This document shows positions 7,979 to 18,600 of a stretch of 64,000 nucleotides of DNA, in pieces. Every line of letters starts with the position of its first letter. Position 1 is the first letter of the stretch. Position numbers and translations under genes: made by a program. The DNA is taken from assembly GCF_051013375.1 (NCBI RefSeq), contig NZ_CP142125.1; one strand, written 5' to 3'. Origin of the DNA: Kordia algicida (GTDB lineage Bacteria; Bacteroidota; Bacteroidia; Flavobacteriales; Flavobacteriaceae). The notes under the pieces were generated by a model that was not told where the DNA came from, made no database searches, and saw nothing but the letters and a program-made list of their open reading frames with translations.

Positions 7979-9253
7979 ATGCAACGCGACGAACAAATTT
8001 TTGAATTAATTCAAGCCGAAAAAGAAAGGCAATTAGAAGGATTGGAATTGATCGCTTCTGAGAATTTTGTAAGTAATCAAGTTATGGAAGCCGTAGGTTC
8101 TGTACTGACAAATAAATACGCTGAAGGATATCCCGGAAAGCGTTATTACGGCGGCTGTGAAGTCGTTGATGAGGTAGAAACCATCGCCATTGAGCGCGCC
8201 AAAGCTTTGTTTGGAGCTGCTTGGGTAAATGTACAACCACACAGTGGAAGTCAGGCAAATACTGCTGTTTTTGCAGCATGTTTGAAACCTGGGGATAAAA
8301 TTCTAGGATTCGATTTGTCTCATGGAGGACATTTAACACACGGTTCGCCTGTAAACTTTTCAGGGAAATTATATACGCCTTCATTTTACGGAGTAGAAGA
8401 AGATACAGGTGTTTTGAATTACGATAAAATTCAAGAAATAGCAACTAAAGAGCAACCAAAAATGATTATCGCGGGCGCATCTGCTTATTCTAGAGATATC
8501 GATTTTAAACGTTTTCGCGAGATTGCAGATAGTGTAAATGCTTTGTTATTGGCAGATATTTCGCATCCTGCAGGTTTGATTGCCAAAGGAATTTTAAACG
8601 ATCCAATTCCGCATTGTCATATTGTAACAACAACAACACATAAAACCTTACGTGGACCGCGTGGTGGAATGATTATGATGGGAAAAGATTTTCCAAATCC
8701 GTTTGGAATCACGCTTAAAAATGGAAAATTGCGTAAAATGTCTTCACTTTTAGATGGCGCTGTCTTTCCTGGAAATCAAGGTGGACCACTTGAACATGTT
8801 ATTGCAGGAAAAGCAATTGCTTTTGGAGAAGCGTTGACAGATGAATTTATGCATTACATTTTACAAGTGCAGAAAAACGCGCAGGCAATGGCTAATGCTT
8901 TTGTTGAAAAAGGATATAAAATTATTTCTGGCGGAACGGATAACCACATGATGTTGATTGATCTTCGCAATAAAAATATCACTGGAAAAGAAGCAGAAGC
9001 AGCTCTTGGAAAAGCAGATATTACGGTCAATAAAAATATGGTTCCTTTTGATGATAAAAGCCCGTTTGTAACTTCTGGTATACGTATCGGAACTGCAGCC
9101 ATTACAACACGTGGTTTAAAAGAAGAAGATATGGGATTGATCGTTGAGTATATTGACGAAGCTATCACAAATTTTGAAGATGAAGCGAAGTTAGAAAACA
9201 TTGCTTTCAAAGTAAATACAATGATGTCAGACAGACCTTTGTTCAAAGCTTAA
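7979..9253 (+). CDS. glyA: serine hydroxymethyltransferase
   Basis: A 424-residue PLP enzyme that interconverts serine plus tetrahydrofolate with glycine plus 5,10-methylene-THF and is the main source of one-carbon units. Characteristic blocks are GLELIASENFVSNQVMEA, YAEGYPGKRYYGGCEVVDEVE, VQPHSGSQAN and the PLP-lysine motif VTTTTHKTLRGPRGG around residue 222. The C-terminal domain ends at the stop at 9253. The length is standard for bacteria. It is a single gene with its own candidate promoter and is followed by a long hairpin. Confidence 0.98.
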   Translation: MQRDEQIFELIQAEKERQLEGLELIASENFVSNQVMEAVGSVLTNKYAEGYPGKRYYGGCEVVDEVETIAIERAKALFGAAWVNVQPHSGSQANTAVFAACLKPGDKILGFDLSHGGHLTHGSPVNFSGKLYTPSFYGVEEDTGVLNYDKIQEIATKEQPKMIIAGASAYSRDIDFKRFREIADSVNALLLADISHPAGLIAKGILNDPIPHCHIVTTTTHKTLRGPRGGMIMMGKDFPNPFGITLKNGKLRKMSSLLDGAVFPGNQGGPLEHVIAGKAIAFGEALTDEFMHYILQVQKNAQAMANAFVEKGYKIISGGTDNHMMLIDLRNKNITGKEAEAALGKADITVNKNMVPFDDKSPFVTSGIRIGTAAITTRGLKEEDMGLIVEYIDEAITNFEDEAKLENIAFKVNTMMSDRPLFKA

Positions 9254-9257
9254 TAAT

Positions 9258-9304
9258 GAAGTGATTTAAACTTTTTTGATTTGCTAAAAAATTTAAATCA
9301 CTTC
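9258..9304 (+). terminator. 3' hairpin after glyA
   Basis: A perfect 13-bp stem GAAGTGATTTAAA / TTTAAATCACTTC (9258-9270 with 9292-9304) encloses an inner T6/A6 pairing. There is no U-tract right after it, so it may be a processing or stability hairpin as much as a terminator. Confidence 0.6.
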
Positions 9305-9356
9305 AATATCTATAATAAGCAATTGTGTAATTTTTTAACATAAAATTAAGATTTCA

Positions 9357-9364
9357 TATATTTG
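9357..9364 (+). promoter_or_regulatory. candidate promoter (-7 box) for the FG-GAP gene
   Basis: TATATTTG is a perfect TAnnTTTG match 21 bases before the ATG at 9386. It overlaps the TTG at 9362 that would otherwise extend the reading frame, which supports the start at 9386. Confidence 0.5.
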
Positions 9365-9385
9365 TTACTTTCAAAAGTTGCGGAT

Positions 9386-11098
9386 ATGAAAAATTACACA
9401 ATTGCTATTTTATCATTCCTTTCCTTTTTTCTGGGAAATGCACAAATTTCGTTTGAAGAAAAAGCGTTCGATTTAGGAATCAACATTACAGGAAATTTTA
9501 GCACACAACTTGGCGGCGTTAGTTTTTACGATTATGACAACGATGGTTGGGACGATTTGACTTTTGCGAGTAAAGAAAACTTTCCTGTTCGGTTTTTTAA
9601 AAACAATTCGGGCACTTTCGTGGAAGAAACTTTCAATATGACCATTTCTGGACATTCTAAGCAGGTTTTGTGGGTTGATTATGATAATGATGGCGACAAT
9701 GATTTGTTTGTAGCACGATTGGACGCAGCGAATAAGTTATACAACAATGACGGAAACTTTAATTTTACAGATGTTTCCGCTATTGCGGGAATTCCTTCTA
9801 CGATTCTATTTACGTATGGTGCTTCTTTTGGCGATTATGATAATGATGGCGATTTAGATTTGTTTTTGAGTAATAAAGATGATAATAAAGTCATTCCAAA
9901 TCAATTGTATCGTAATAATGGCAACGGAACGTTTACCGATGTTTCGCTGATTGCAGGAATTAGCAATGTAGGACATTTATCGTTTTGTTCTTCCTTTTTT
10001 GACTATGATAATGATGGTTTTTTAGATATTTATATTTCTAATGACCGATTTGCCAATACCAATATTCTCTACAAAAATAACGGAAACGGAACGTTTACTG
10101 ACGTGAGTGCTTCTTCTGGGGCAGGAGTTGCGGCAAACGCCATGTCTACTACGATTGACGATTATAATTATGATGGTTTTTTAGATATTTACGTAACAAA
10201 TACTACGGAAGGAAATCATTTATTAAAGAATAATGGCGATGGAACTTTTACAGATATTGCCACATCTTCAGGAACTATTTTTAATAGTATAGGTTGGGGC
10301 GCAAATTTCTTTGATGCTGATAATGATACCGATATGGATTTGTATGTGTGTAGCATGATTAACGATCCGAATTCTGGCTTGTTGACTTCTGGTTTTTATG
10401 AGTGTGACACAGGAAATAATTATACAATTCCAACTACAGCTGGTTTTGCTAATGATACATTTACAAGTTTTTCAAATGCTATTGGCGATGTTAATAATGA
10501 TGGTTATCAGGATTTTATCGTGGTAAATCAAGCACCAGAGAATCACGCTTTATGGAGAAATACTGGCGGAACTAACAATTGGTTAAAAGTTAAACTTAAC
10601 GGAGTTAATAGTAATAAAGCTGGAATTGGTGCAAGAATCAAGGCAACGGTAAACGGACAAGCGATGTATCGTTATGTATTGTGTGGCGAAGCTTTTTTAG
10701 GACAAAATTCGGCAACAGAAATTTTTGGAATTGGAACAGAAACGACCATTGATATGTTGGAAATTTTCTGGCCAAGCGGCATTCAAGATACATATACCAA
10801 CTTAACTGCCAATCAATTGTTGACAGTTACCGAAGGAAGTACATTGAGTATTAATGAAGAAATCACTTCAACCTTCAACGTGTATCCAAATCCTGCATCG
10901 GATTATGTGACGATTTCTACGACAGTTTCTGAACCGTACAATGTCACTATTTTTGATAGTTTAGGAAAAGAAGTGTTCACTCAAAAACAACAAAACAATC
11001 AAGCTCGCATTGATGTTTCAAACATTTCTGGCGGAATTTTCTTTTTAGAGATTCGCACAAAAACAGCTAAAACTGTTCAGAAATTAGTAATTAAATAG
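9386..11098 (+). CDS. secreted FG-GAP/VCBS repeat (CRTAC1-like) protein with T9SS sorting domain
   Basis: About 570 residues. A signal peptide (MKNYTIAILSFLSFFLGNAQ) is followed by at least six repeats with calcium-binding DxDxDG-type cores (FYDYDNDGWDDL, VDYDNDGDNDLF, GDYDNDGDLDLF, FDYDNDGFLDIY, DDYNYDGFLDIY), predicted to fold as a beta-propeller. An ASPIC/UnbV-like segment (WLKVKLNGVNSNKAGIGARI) follows at about 405-500. The last 75 residues (YPNPASDYVTIST... to KLVIK) are a type A T9SS C-terminal sorting domain, so the protein should be exported to the surface. The function of the propeller is unknown. I start at 9386 rather than the in-frame TTG at 9362, which lies inside the -7 box. Confidence 0.88.
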   Translation: MKNYTIAILSFLSFFLGNAQISFEEKAFDLGINITGNFSTQLGGVSFYDYDNDGWDDLTFASKENFPVRFFKNNSGTFVEETFNMTISGHSKQVLWVDYDNDGDNDLFVARLDAANKLYNNDGNFNFTDVSAIAGIPSTILFTYGASFGDYDNDGDLDLFLSNKDDNKVIPNQLYRNNGNGTFTDVSLIAGISNVGHLSFCSSFFDYDNDGFLDIYISNDRFANTNILYKNNGNGTFTDVSASSGAGVAANAMSTTIDDYNYDGFLDIYVTNTTEGNHLLKNNGDGTFTDIATSSGTIFNSIGWGANFFDADNDTDMDLYVCSMINDPNSGLLTSGFYECDTGNNYTIPTTAGFANDTFTSFSNAIGDVNNDGYQDFIVVNQAPENHALWRNTGGTNNWLKVKLNGVNSNKAGIGARIKATVNGQAMYRYVLCGEAFLGQNSATEIFGIGTETTIDMLEIFWPSGIQDTYTNLTANQLLTVTEGSTLSINEEITSTFNVYPNPASDYVTISTTVSEPYNVTIFDSLGKEVFTQKQQNNQARIDVSNISGGIFFLEIRTKTAKTVQKLVIK

Positions 11099-11105
11099 TC
11101 TATTT

Positions 11106-11465
11106 TTAGAATAAATACAAGATCGCTAGAATTAATAACGCCATTCCAACAATTACTTTAAAAGGCATTAATTTTTTAGAGATTTTTACTAATGAGCCAC
11201 CAATGGCAGGAATTTGACTCAATACATGTGTAAGCAGTAATAATCCGCCAGCAATGGCAACTGCACTGTATATAATATGCTTGAAACCTAATAAATACCA
11301 AATTCCTAATCCTAGAGAGATTCCTCCAATAGTTGTTGTAAATGGGATTAATTTTTTAGCAATATTATTGAAGAAATCGCTTTTGCCATCAAGTTTATCC
11401 AAAGCGGTTATTCCAAGTAAAATTCCAGCCATAATATTAGCGATGTCAAATATAAGTCCAAGCAT
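11106..11465 (-). CDS. small four-helix membrane protein of unknown function
   Basis: 119 residues, almost all in four predicted transmembrane helices (about 1-20, 42-60, 65-87 and 99-118) with Lys/Asp-rich short loops (DKLDGKSDFFNNIAKKLIPF; KISKKLMPF). The second half partly repeats the first (KKLIPFTTTIGGI against KKLMPFKVIVGMA), hinting at an internal duplication. It is convergent with the FG-GAP gene, seven bases away. I do not recognise a family with certainty. Confidence 0.7.
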   Translation of the reverse strand: MLGLIFDIANIMAGILLGITALDKLDGKSDFFNNIAKKLIPFTTTIGGISLGLGIWYLLGFKHIIYSAVAIAGGLLLLTHVLSQIPAIGGSLVKISKKLMPFKVIVGMALLILAILYLF

Positions 11466-11709
11466 GATTGTCTAATTTTTAAGTTTATTTATTCTTTATT
11501 TTTGGTTTTCCTTCTAAGATACACATAAAAAAAGAATCTTAAAATAGCTGCGTTTTTTTACGATGGTTTTCGGTATGTGGTAATGTTTTTTAGATAAAGT
11601 GAGTGCGTCGGTATTAATGGTAAAATCATCATGATTTGTATGTTTTATGATGAAATATACCTGTTGTGCTTAGAAAAGCTAACTTGATTTTCCGTAGTTT
11701 TCTCTTTCG

Positions 11710-13275
11710 TTAATCGTCAAAAGTAGTGAAGTTGTAAGCGCCAACATCTGAAGGATTTGTTCTCGGATTTCCTAAAAGATCACTCTGAACCGCAGGAATA
11801 TTTGAGGTATTTCCTTCTCCAATAGCCGCAGAATCTGCTCCAATGAAAAATTCGTTGTTGGCTGTGTCTTTGTAATCAATCGTGTTGGAATTTATGACCA
11901 ATTCGATTTCATCAAAGATGGCCGAGTTGTTAAAGGCGTATAATTCGTCATTTAAGAATCGGTTGTTGAAGTCATCAAATTTTATCAAACAATTTCTAAA
12001 ATTGTAGTTTAACAACACGCTTGAATCGTTTTCTACTTTTTGTAAAATAAGTTCAATACTATTGCTTCCATCAATGATACAGTTTGAAAAATCAGCTTGT
12101 TCTAAATCTGCCGTAAAAACAGTTCCATCACCAACTTCTAAAAAATTATCGATTAAAACCGTTGGTGCTACTCTAAAGCTGTTGGTCCAATAGTTGGCAA
12201 ACGTACAATGTCTAAAAGTATATTCGCCACCTAAATTTAAGTATAAAGACGCTTGTCCTGCGCTACCAATCACGCTATTGTTCGCTTCAATATGTCCTGT
12301 ACGTGCCAATAAACCAATGGTTGCGCTATTATATATTTTAGAATTGTTGAGTGTTAATGTCGGATTCGTAGTTCCATCACTGTTTTCCGTTAAGATTCCG
12401 ACAGAAGCATTTTTTATTGTTGCGTAATTGATGTTGTTGTTTGTACTTCCATCGGTAAGCCAAATGGTTCCCCATTGCCCTGGAACGTTTGCAAAACCTG
12501 GTTCTAAACGATCGCCTTCAAAAATAACTTCGCCTTCTAAGTCTTCGGTAGTGCTTAAAACACCGTTCACTTGTAACGATCCCATATTTCCGATGATAAG
12601 TCCAGAATCTGCATGAAAATGCACACGTGCGCCAGCTTCAACAGTTAAAACATCGTTTTGACCAACCGCTGCGTATCCGTAAACAACATAAGGTTTTTCG
12701 TTGGTCCACGTAAGTTCAGAATCTTCCAAGAAGAAACCTTCAATGCGAGTTTCGTTACCTTCATCATCTACGCCGAGCAATAAGGTTTCAACCGTTCCAT
12801 CATCAAATTGTTGCGGATAGAGAAAAACAGCATCTTGAACTAAGGTGACCAATTCAACTTTTTGTTGATTGTTTCCTGTGTCAAATTCGATTGCATCCGT
12901 GTATAAAAATTGATTTCCGCCAGCAAAGTCGTTGATATCCAACGTTGTTTCTACAAAAATAAACATGCTATCATTTGCCAACAGTTCTACATCTTGAAAT
13001 ACTTTTCCAGCAATTCCATCTACATTTAAACGGTAATTGGAACTTTCGCCTTCGCCCAATTGAATGGTAGGAATGCGAATATCGTCGTCACTTCGATTAT
13101 ATACTTTTAAGTTGTATGTACTAGAACCAATGTTGGTAAAAACAGTATCGAGATACACGGTATCTTTAGAGAATTGAAGTTGTCCTGAACTTGGCACAGT
13201 TACAAAATCTTTACGGCACGAACTCCAAAGTATGGTAATAGCAAGAATTAAAAAAGTATATAAATATTTTTTCAT
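11710..13275 (-). CDS. surface lipoprotein with right-handed beta-helix region
   Basis: 521 residues. The N-terminus MKKYLYTFLILAITILWSSC has a lipobox-type SSC, followed by an immunoglobulin-like N-terminal part (about 25-140: LQFSKDTVYLDTVFTNIGSSTYNLKVYNRSDDDIRIP, a choice-of-anchor style fold). A long stretch of short repeated strands (VEAGARVHFHADSGLIIGNMGSLQVNG, NNINYATIKNASVGILTENSDG) typical of a right-handed parallel beta-helix comes next. The end RTNPSDVGAYNF is typical of right-handed parallel beta-helix proteins of this phylum. It is likely on the outer membrane; the function is unknown. It is a single gene with about 244 bases to the next gene on its 3' side. Confidence 0.75.
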   Translation of the reverse strand: MKKYLYTFLILAITILWSSCRKDFVTVPSSGQLQFSKDTVYLDTVFTNIGSSTYNLKVYNRSDDDIRIPTIQLGEGESSNYRLNVDGIAGKVFQDVELLANDSMFIFVETTLDINDFAGGNQFLYTDAIEFDTGNNQQKVELVTLVQDAVFLYPQQFDDGTVETLLLGVDDEGNETRIEGFFLEDSELTWTNEKPYVVYGYAAVGQNDVLTVEAGARVHFHADSGLIIGNMGSLQVNGVLSTTEDLEGEVIFEGDRLEPGFANVPGQWGTIWLTDGSTNNNINYATIKNASVGILTENSDGTTNPTLTLNNSKIYNSATIGLLARTGHIEANNSVIGSAGQASLYLNLGGEYTFRHCTFANYWTNSFRVAPTVLIDNFLEVGDGTVFTADLEQADFSNCIIDGSNSIELILQKVENDSSVLLNYNFRNCLIKFDDFNNRFLNDELYAFNNSAIFDEIELVINSNTIDYKDTANNEFFIGADSAAIGEGNTSNIPAVQSDLLGNPRTNPSDVGAYNFTTFDD

Positions 13276-13609
13276 TGTAATGTTTTAATGATCTAAAATC
13301 GCGGTAACGACTCATTTGCTGTAAAAATATAACTTTTTGAAATTCTTATTATTGTTTCAGGGATTTAATTTTTTCAAGAATAGTTGGGTAACATCTTTAT
13401 AAAAGTGATACTGTAGAATATATATCAGTATTTTATGATGAGGTTTAGGTTACTTATCAAGTCTTAGCTGTAGTATTTAAAAGTATAACGACAACCATGA
13501 AAAAAAGTTTATTATTTAAATAACAGCAATAGCTCATGTCTTATAATATTATCGGATTATTTACAAGACTTGGTAGCACAGAAGCTCCTTTTTTAGGAGC
13601 TTCTTGTAT
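13276..13609. other. 334-base non-coding stretch
   Basis: No gene can be supported here. An ATG at 13497 opens only nine codons (MKKSLLFK). The one structured element is the hairpin at 13580-13604. The remainder is AT-rich and should include the promoter of the lipoprotein gene. Confidence 0.5.
13580..13604 (-). terminator. hairpin after the Cys-rich/carboxypeptidase-regulatory-like paralog pair
   Basis: The perfect 10-bp stem AGAAGCTCCT / AGGAGCTTCT (13580-13589 with 13595-13604) has a T5 loop and starts six bases past the stop at 13610. No strong U-tract follows on the minus strand, so efficiency is uncertain. Confidence 0.6.
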
Positions 13610-14485
13610 TTACGATTTATTTTGTGCATTTTTTGCTTTGCGTGCTGCACGTCGTTTTGCGCGTTTTTCTTTCCATTTTTTCTTTTGGAATTTGAAGTAG
13701 TTCTCAGTTCGTTGATCTCGTTCTTTGATTTCTTCTTTGGTCATCGGTTTGGGATACCATGTTTTATCATAATCGCTTACATAACCATATTCATCAGCTC
13801 CTGGCATCTGAAAGCATGCACCACCAACGACAGTAACTGCCACAAGATCATCACCAGATTCTAGTTTGGCATTGTATTCAAGCCTAGTTTTTGTTATTTT
13901 GATTGCTTTAGTCGTGAATCCAACATAACTTATTTGAATTTCATCGCCTACTTTTACCGTAATTGAGTAGTTTCCATCAAAATCGGTAGTTTTTCCAATT
14001 GTTGTATTTTTTATTACGATGCTTGCGCCTGGTAACGGCATTCCACTTTCATCTGTAATTGTTCCTTTTATGACGATACTATCTTTTTTTATAGAAGTAT
14101 TTTTTCTTTCTAAAGAACTTATATTTAAGGATTTAAAATGTGAATTGTCTACTTTTTCTATTTTTGATTTTTTGTGATTTGTTGATTTCGTTTCCTGCGA
14201 AAATAGCGCCATTGGTAATAATAAAGAAGCTGCATACGACAACCAATGATTCCGTTTTTTTCTATCTGCAATCAGTTTCCTACCCAATTGTGAAACATGA
14301 AATCGTCCGCAAAGGTTTCCATTTTTTGAAAAATGGTTGATAATTTCTTCATCGCTTTTAGCAGAAAAGTCAATGACTTCTTTTGTACAAACGTTACAGA
14401 ATTTACCCTTTTCAGTTGGCGACATTTTGTTCCAATCTTCGTGACAAGGTTCAGGAATACTCACAATAATTTCAGGATGTTTCAT
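13610..14485 (-). CDS. Cys-rich N-domain, TM and carboxypeptidase-regulatory-like protein, paralog B
   Basis: 291 residues in three parts. Residues 1-75 form a signal-less domain with conserved Cys and His (EPCHEDWNKM...GKFCNVCTKEVIDF...NLCGRFHVSQLG), which could bind a metal. Residues about 83-97 (WLSYAASLLLPMALF) are hydrophobic and probably membrane-spanning. A carboxypeptidase-regulatory-like beta-sandwich covers about 130-200 (IKGTITDESGMPLPGASIVIKNTTIGKTTDFDG...). The tail GADEYGYVSDYDKTWYPKPMTKEE leads into a strongly basic Lys/Arg-rich C-terminus. It is a tandem paralog of the next gene upstream, nine bases apart, sharing all parts. Function unknown. Confidence 0.8.
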   Translation of the reverse strand: MKHPEIIVSIPEPCHEDWNKMSPTEKGKFCNVCTKEVIDFSAKSDEEIINHFSKNGNLCGRFHVSQLGRKLIADRKKRNHWLSYAASLLLPMALFSQETKSTNHKKSKIEKVDNSHFKSLNISSLERKNTSIKKDSIVIKGTITDESGMPLPGASIVIKNTTIGKTTDFDGNYSITVKVGDEIQISYVGFTTKAIKITKTRLEYNAKLESGDDLVAVTVVGGACFQMPGADEYGYVSDYDKTWYPKPMTKEEIKERDQRTENYFKFQKKKWKEKRAKRRAARKAKNAQNKS

Positions 14486-14494
14486 AGGATTATC

Positions 14495-15391
14495 TTATTG
14501 GTCAGAAGCTTCTCTTTTTGCTTTACGTTCTGCGCGTCGTTTGGCTCTTTTAGCACGTCTTTTTTCGCGCTTTTCCAACCAGCGTTCGCGTTGACGTTTA
14601 AAATATTTTCGTGTACGTTCGTTTCTAGCTAAAACTTCCTTTTCTGTCATGGCTCTTGGATAGGAAGTTATATCATATTTACTAACATAACCATATTCAT
14701 CAGCTCCAGCAGGTTCAAAATAACAAACAATTCCAATCGTTAGTGAATCTTCAGGTTCAAGTATTGTATTGTAAATACTGTTGTTTTTGTTTACTTGGAC
14801 TTCTTTTGTTTTAAATCCTACATAGCTTATTACCAAAACATCTCCTGCTTTTGCATTAAGTTCATAGTTTCCATCAAAATCAGTAGTTTTTCCTATCACA
14901 CTTCCTTTTATCATTACAGTTGCGCCTGGTAATGGCATTCCTGTATCGTCTGTAATAGTTCCTGTGATGGTGAATTGTTCTTTTTGAATTGTATGAGTTG
15001 TAGTTGCTTTTCGTTGCAATGAACTTATATTGAGTGATTTGTAATCTGAAACATCAACCTGTGTTGTTTTTACAGTATTGCGTTCTTTTTTTGGTTTTTC
15101 ATTAGAAAATAATGCCATTGGTAATAATAGCGAAGCTGCATATGATAACCAATGATTCCGTTTTTTTCTATCTGCAATCAGTTTTCTATCCAATTGTGAT
15201 TGATGAAATCGCCCGCAAAGATTTCCATTATTTGTAAGATATTTAATAACTTCTTCATCGCTTTTAGCGGAAAAGTCTACAACTTCTTTTGTGCATGTGT
15301 GACAAAATCTTCCTTTTTCTGTTGGTAACATTTTGTGCCAGCTTTCATGACAAGGTGCTGGAATTTGTACGATGATTTCAGGATGTTTCAT
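14495..15391 (-). CDS. Cys-rich N-domain, TM and carboxypeptidase-regulatory-like protein, paralog A
   Basis: 298 residues with the same plan as its neighbour: MKHPEIIVQIPAPCHESWHKM, CHTCTKEVVDFSAKSDEE, LCGRFHQSQLDRKL. The block KLIADRKKRNHWLSYAASLLLPMALFS is identical in both paralogs. A carboxypeptidase-regulatory-like domain (GTITDDTGMPLPGATVMIKG) follows, then a tail with GADEYGYVSKYD and a run of KRRAKRAKRRAERKAKR. The membrane segment and tail would place the basic C-terminus outside the cytoplasm if topology is N-in. First gene of a two-gene operon created by duplication; the role is unknown. Confidence 0.8.
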   Translation of the reverse strand: MKHPEIIVQIPAPCHESWHKMLPTEKGRFCHTCTKEVVDFSAKSDEEVIKYLTNNGNLCGRFHQSQLDRKLIADRKKRNHWLSYAASLLLPMALFSNEKPKKERNTVKTTQVDVSDYKSLNISSLQRKATTTHTIQKEQFTITGTITDDTGMPLPGATVMIKGSVIGKTTDFDGNYELNAKAGDVLVISYVGFKTKEVQVNKNNSIYNTILEPEDSLTIGIVCYFEPAGADEYGYVSKYDITSYPRAMTEKEVLARNERTRKYFKRQRERWLEKREKRRAKRAKRRAERKAKREASDQ

Positions 15392-15660
15392 TGGGTTGAT
15401 TTCTAATTACTTTTCAAAGAAAAATCAAAATAGCTTCTGATAAAACCAACAATGAGTAAACAGGCATTTTTAATGAGTGAACTTATGAGTTTATTAGTTG
15501 ATGAGTTTATTAGTTTATTAGTTGCTTTCAAAGAATAATTCAGCATCTAACATTCGACATTTAAAATTCATAAGAAGTTTATGAGTTGATGAGTTTAATA
15601 GTTTAGTCTTTGAAACTATAAGCAGAGTAAATAGCTTAACCAGCAACCAGCAACCAGCAA
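15392..15660. repeat. intergenic direct repeats and heptad array
   Basis: Between the paralog pair and the VIT-domain gene lie short direct repeats of GAGTTTATTAGTT (about 15486-15530). At 15638-15665 there is a strict 7-bp array AACCAGC x3 plus AACTAAA. The last unit holds the TAG stop (CTA at 15661-15663) of the minus-strand gene. Confidence 0.75.
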
Positions 15661-18600
15661 CTAAAACCGCAATTTCGCCACAATCGTCTGATCTTTAGAC
15701 TTCGTTAATCGAATGACTTTTACTTGTTTGGTTTCCTGTATGGTTCCGTAATCTGTGTACAAAGTCACTTTCATAAATGTAGGATTCTCAATTTTTTGAT
15801 ACCGATCGCCAAAGTATTTAATCTTCACAAAATAATCGCCTTTTATGGCTTTTTTTAGGGTAAATTCTTCTGGTCCAAAACCTTGCGTCATATCTTGCGA
15901 AATTTCTCCACCAATTTTTGTTTTGCTGTGTTTGTAATAACATTCTTCATAATTCGGATCGATCACGTGTAAATCTATGTCCGTATCATTATGATTCCAA
16001 TCGACCACAATACGAACATCATATGTTTCTGGTGTAATGACTTTTGTATCGAGTTTACTCGTATCCAAATCCGTTTTGTATTTCTCTAATAAATGATTGA
16101 TTTCATTCTTTACAATTTTATTCAATCCAGAAAATTTACGACGACGTGTTCCTTCATATATGTCGCCCGATACTACACGTTCTAACAAGTCAAAAGCTTC
16201 CTGACATTCTCCCAAATTTTCATGCGCCAACGCCAAATCACGATATGATTGCACATCTTCAGGACGCAATTCCAACACACGTTTCAATATAAATAAAGCA
16301 AGCTGATGCTGATTTGTTGCCTGTAATTGGTACGCATATACTTTCAATAATTCGTAATTGTCAAAATCGGTTTCTGTAATGTTTGATAAAATACGATCTG
16401 AATGTTTGAAAGCTTCAAATTCGTCACGGAAAAAATTAGATACATCTACATAATACGCAGGAACTTCCAAATAGCTTTCGCGTTGCAACAAGTAAAAATC
16501 ATACGCTTCAAAAACAGTTTTAAACTTTCGTAATTCTTCAATATATGGCTCAGAAACTGTCTGATCTGCCACTTTTAAAGTTCCGTATGTCTTTAAATTT
16601 TGAGCTCTAGAATTTCTTATAGTATTGTTGTTTGTTGATGAATTTGTAGAAGTTTCTGTAACTACATTTCCATCTGCATTTACTCTAAATATAATCGGTA
16701 ATGTATAACGAATGCTTACATTTTTATGACGTTGTTTAGCGGGAATCATCTGTGGTAACAAGTTTAACACACGAATAACTTCTTCTGCCACTCGTGGATG
16801 CGGAGCTCTAGTTCGTATGTTTTTGATATTTCCTTCTTCGTCGATGATAAAAAGTGCATATGCTCGTTGTATTCCTGCGGATAAATTTAACTGACTTACC
16901 GCAGCTATATTAAAATTATCAGCGATATGTTTTTGCATCTTTTTGGCAAAACATTTTTTTCGTTCTGCCAAATCGCGAAATGCTTCACAACCTGGAAATA
17001 TTGGAGATTCTTCAATCATAACAAATGGAATATCTTCAATAGGTTCTTCTTCCTCTGTAATTTCTACATCATCAACTTCTTCCAAAACGTCAATTTCCTG
17101 AATATTTACGGGTGAAGGTTGACTGTAACCAAACGTACTTGAATTCACAAAACCATTGCCGATATTCTCTGTAACTATGAGACGTTCACTAATTTTTGAA
17201 TCTTCTTCAACAACTTGAATACGATCAACAATAGGAATTGTTTCACCGTTTTTCAATTGCTTATTTCTACGTTCTTTTTCAGCAATAATCTTGTTGTATT
17301 CATTGAGTAATTCTGCTGGTGGCTTGATGTTATAGCGAATATAATCGCGTACTTCTTCCAAAACAATCAATGAAGTATAATCGGTTACCAAACCATATTT
17401 TGTTGCCAAATTAACAATTTCAGCTTTGTTAACTTTTGAATTTTCTTGTAAATAAGCCAATCGTTTTTGTGCCCACATACGAGGAATATTTCCTGCATCT
17501 TTTTGTGCTTTAGATAAATTTAATTCAACACGTTCCGTGATTACATTATCGTATCCGAAATACAAAATGATACTTTCTTCGGAATTTAAATTTTTTCCCG
17601 CAATCGAAAAGGTATTGCCAACATTGGTAAATCTATTTGGATAAATGTCTATATTTTTTGAATACGATTTAAAACCTAAGTATTGATATTGCTGATATTT
17701 GATTGCTGAAAATGCTTCCGTGGCACTCTTTGAAGTCAAATTGATATACGTTCCTTTTGAAGCTTCTGCCATTTTTTTCAACGCAGGATGATTTGATTTT
17801 TTCAAACTATTAAAAACGATCAATGGAGTATCGGAATAATAATTGAAATTACTCAACGACTGAATTCCATCTGAAAAGAAAAATACCAAATCGGAGTTTT
17901 TAAATTCAGTATTCAACACATTATAATTGGTTGCTCCATCATAAATAGTAGCTTCTAATTCACTTTTTAAAGTGCTCCAATTTCCATTACGAATGTCAAA
18001 CGTTTTTCTTGATAATACAGTGTTGCTAAAGGTTTTTAGATGAACTTTTACATTCTTTACATGAGAAAAATACGTAGCTAATAATTCAATTTCTTTCTTT
18101 AAATCTCGATCTTTCATGGAAAGCGAAGCGTCCCAAAACATCGTGATTTCTGTTGCTTTTTTTCGAAGTTTCTTTTGTGGATTTAAGATCAAATGTGAAT
18201 AGAAATAATCGTCTGAAACGACTACTTTTTTAGCACCAACTTTCGTCGGAATTTTTATGAGCAAACTCGTATTCGGAATGTAATTTTGCTTTTCTAATTT
18301 CGTTCTAAAGTTTCGTTGCCAATCTTGAAAATTCAATCCAGAAACTTTTCCTTTTTCAATAACAGGTTTGGTATCTTGTTCAAAAACAGTAATAGTAAGT
18401 TTGAAGGTATCGAGTTTGTTTTTAAAATTTAGTGGCAAATCGAAATAATAACCATCTTTTTTATAAAGTAACTCTTGTTCGTATGCTAGCACAACGCGTT
18501 TATAACCTTTTTGCGGAATAGGGTAGATGCGCGCTTTGTAATTATTTCCTGTGCCTTTTTCTAACAACGCAGGATCAACTCTACGGCGAACGACTTCTTC

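Noticed and set aside
13497..13523. Nine-codon ORF MKKSLLFK as a remnant precursor peptide
   Set aside because: Too short, and there is no GG or Cys-bearing continuation in any frame.
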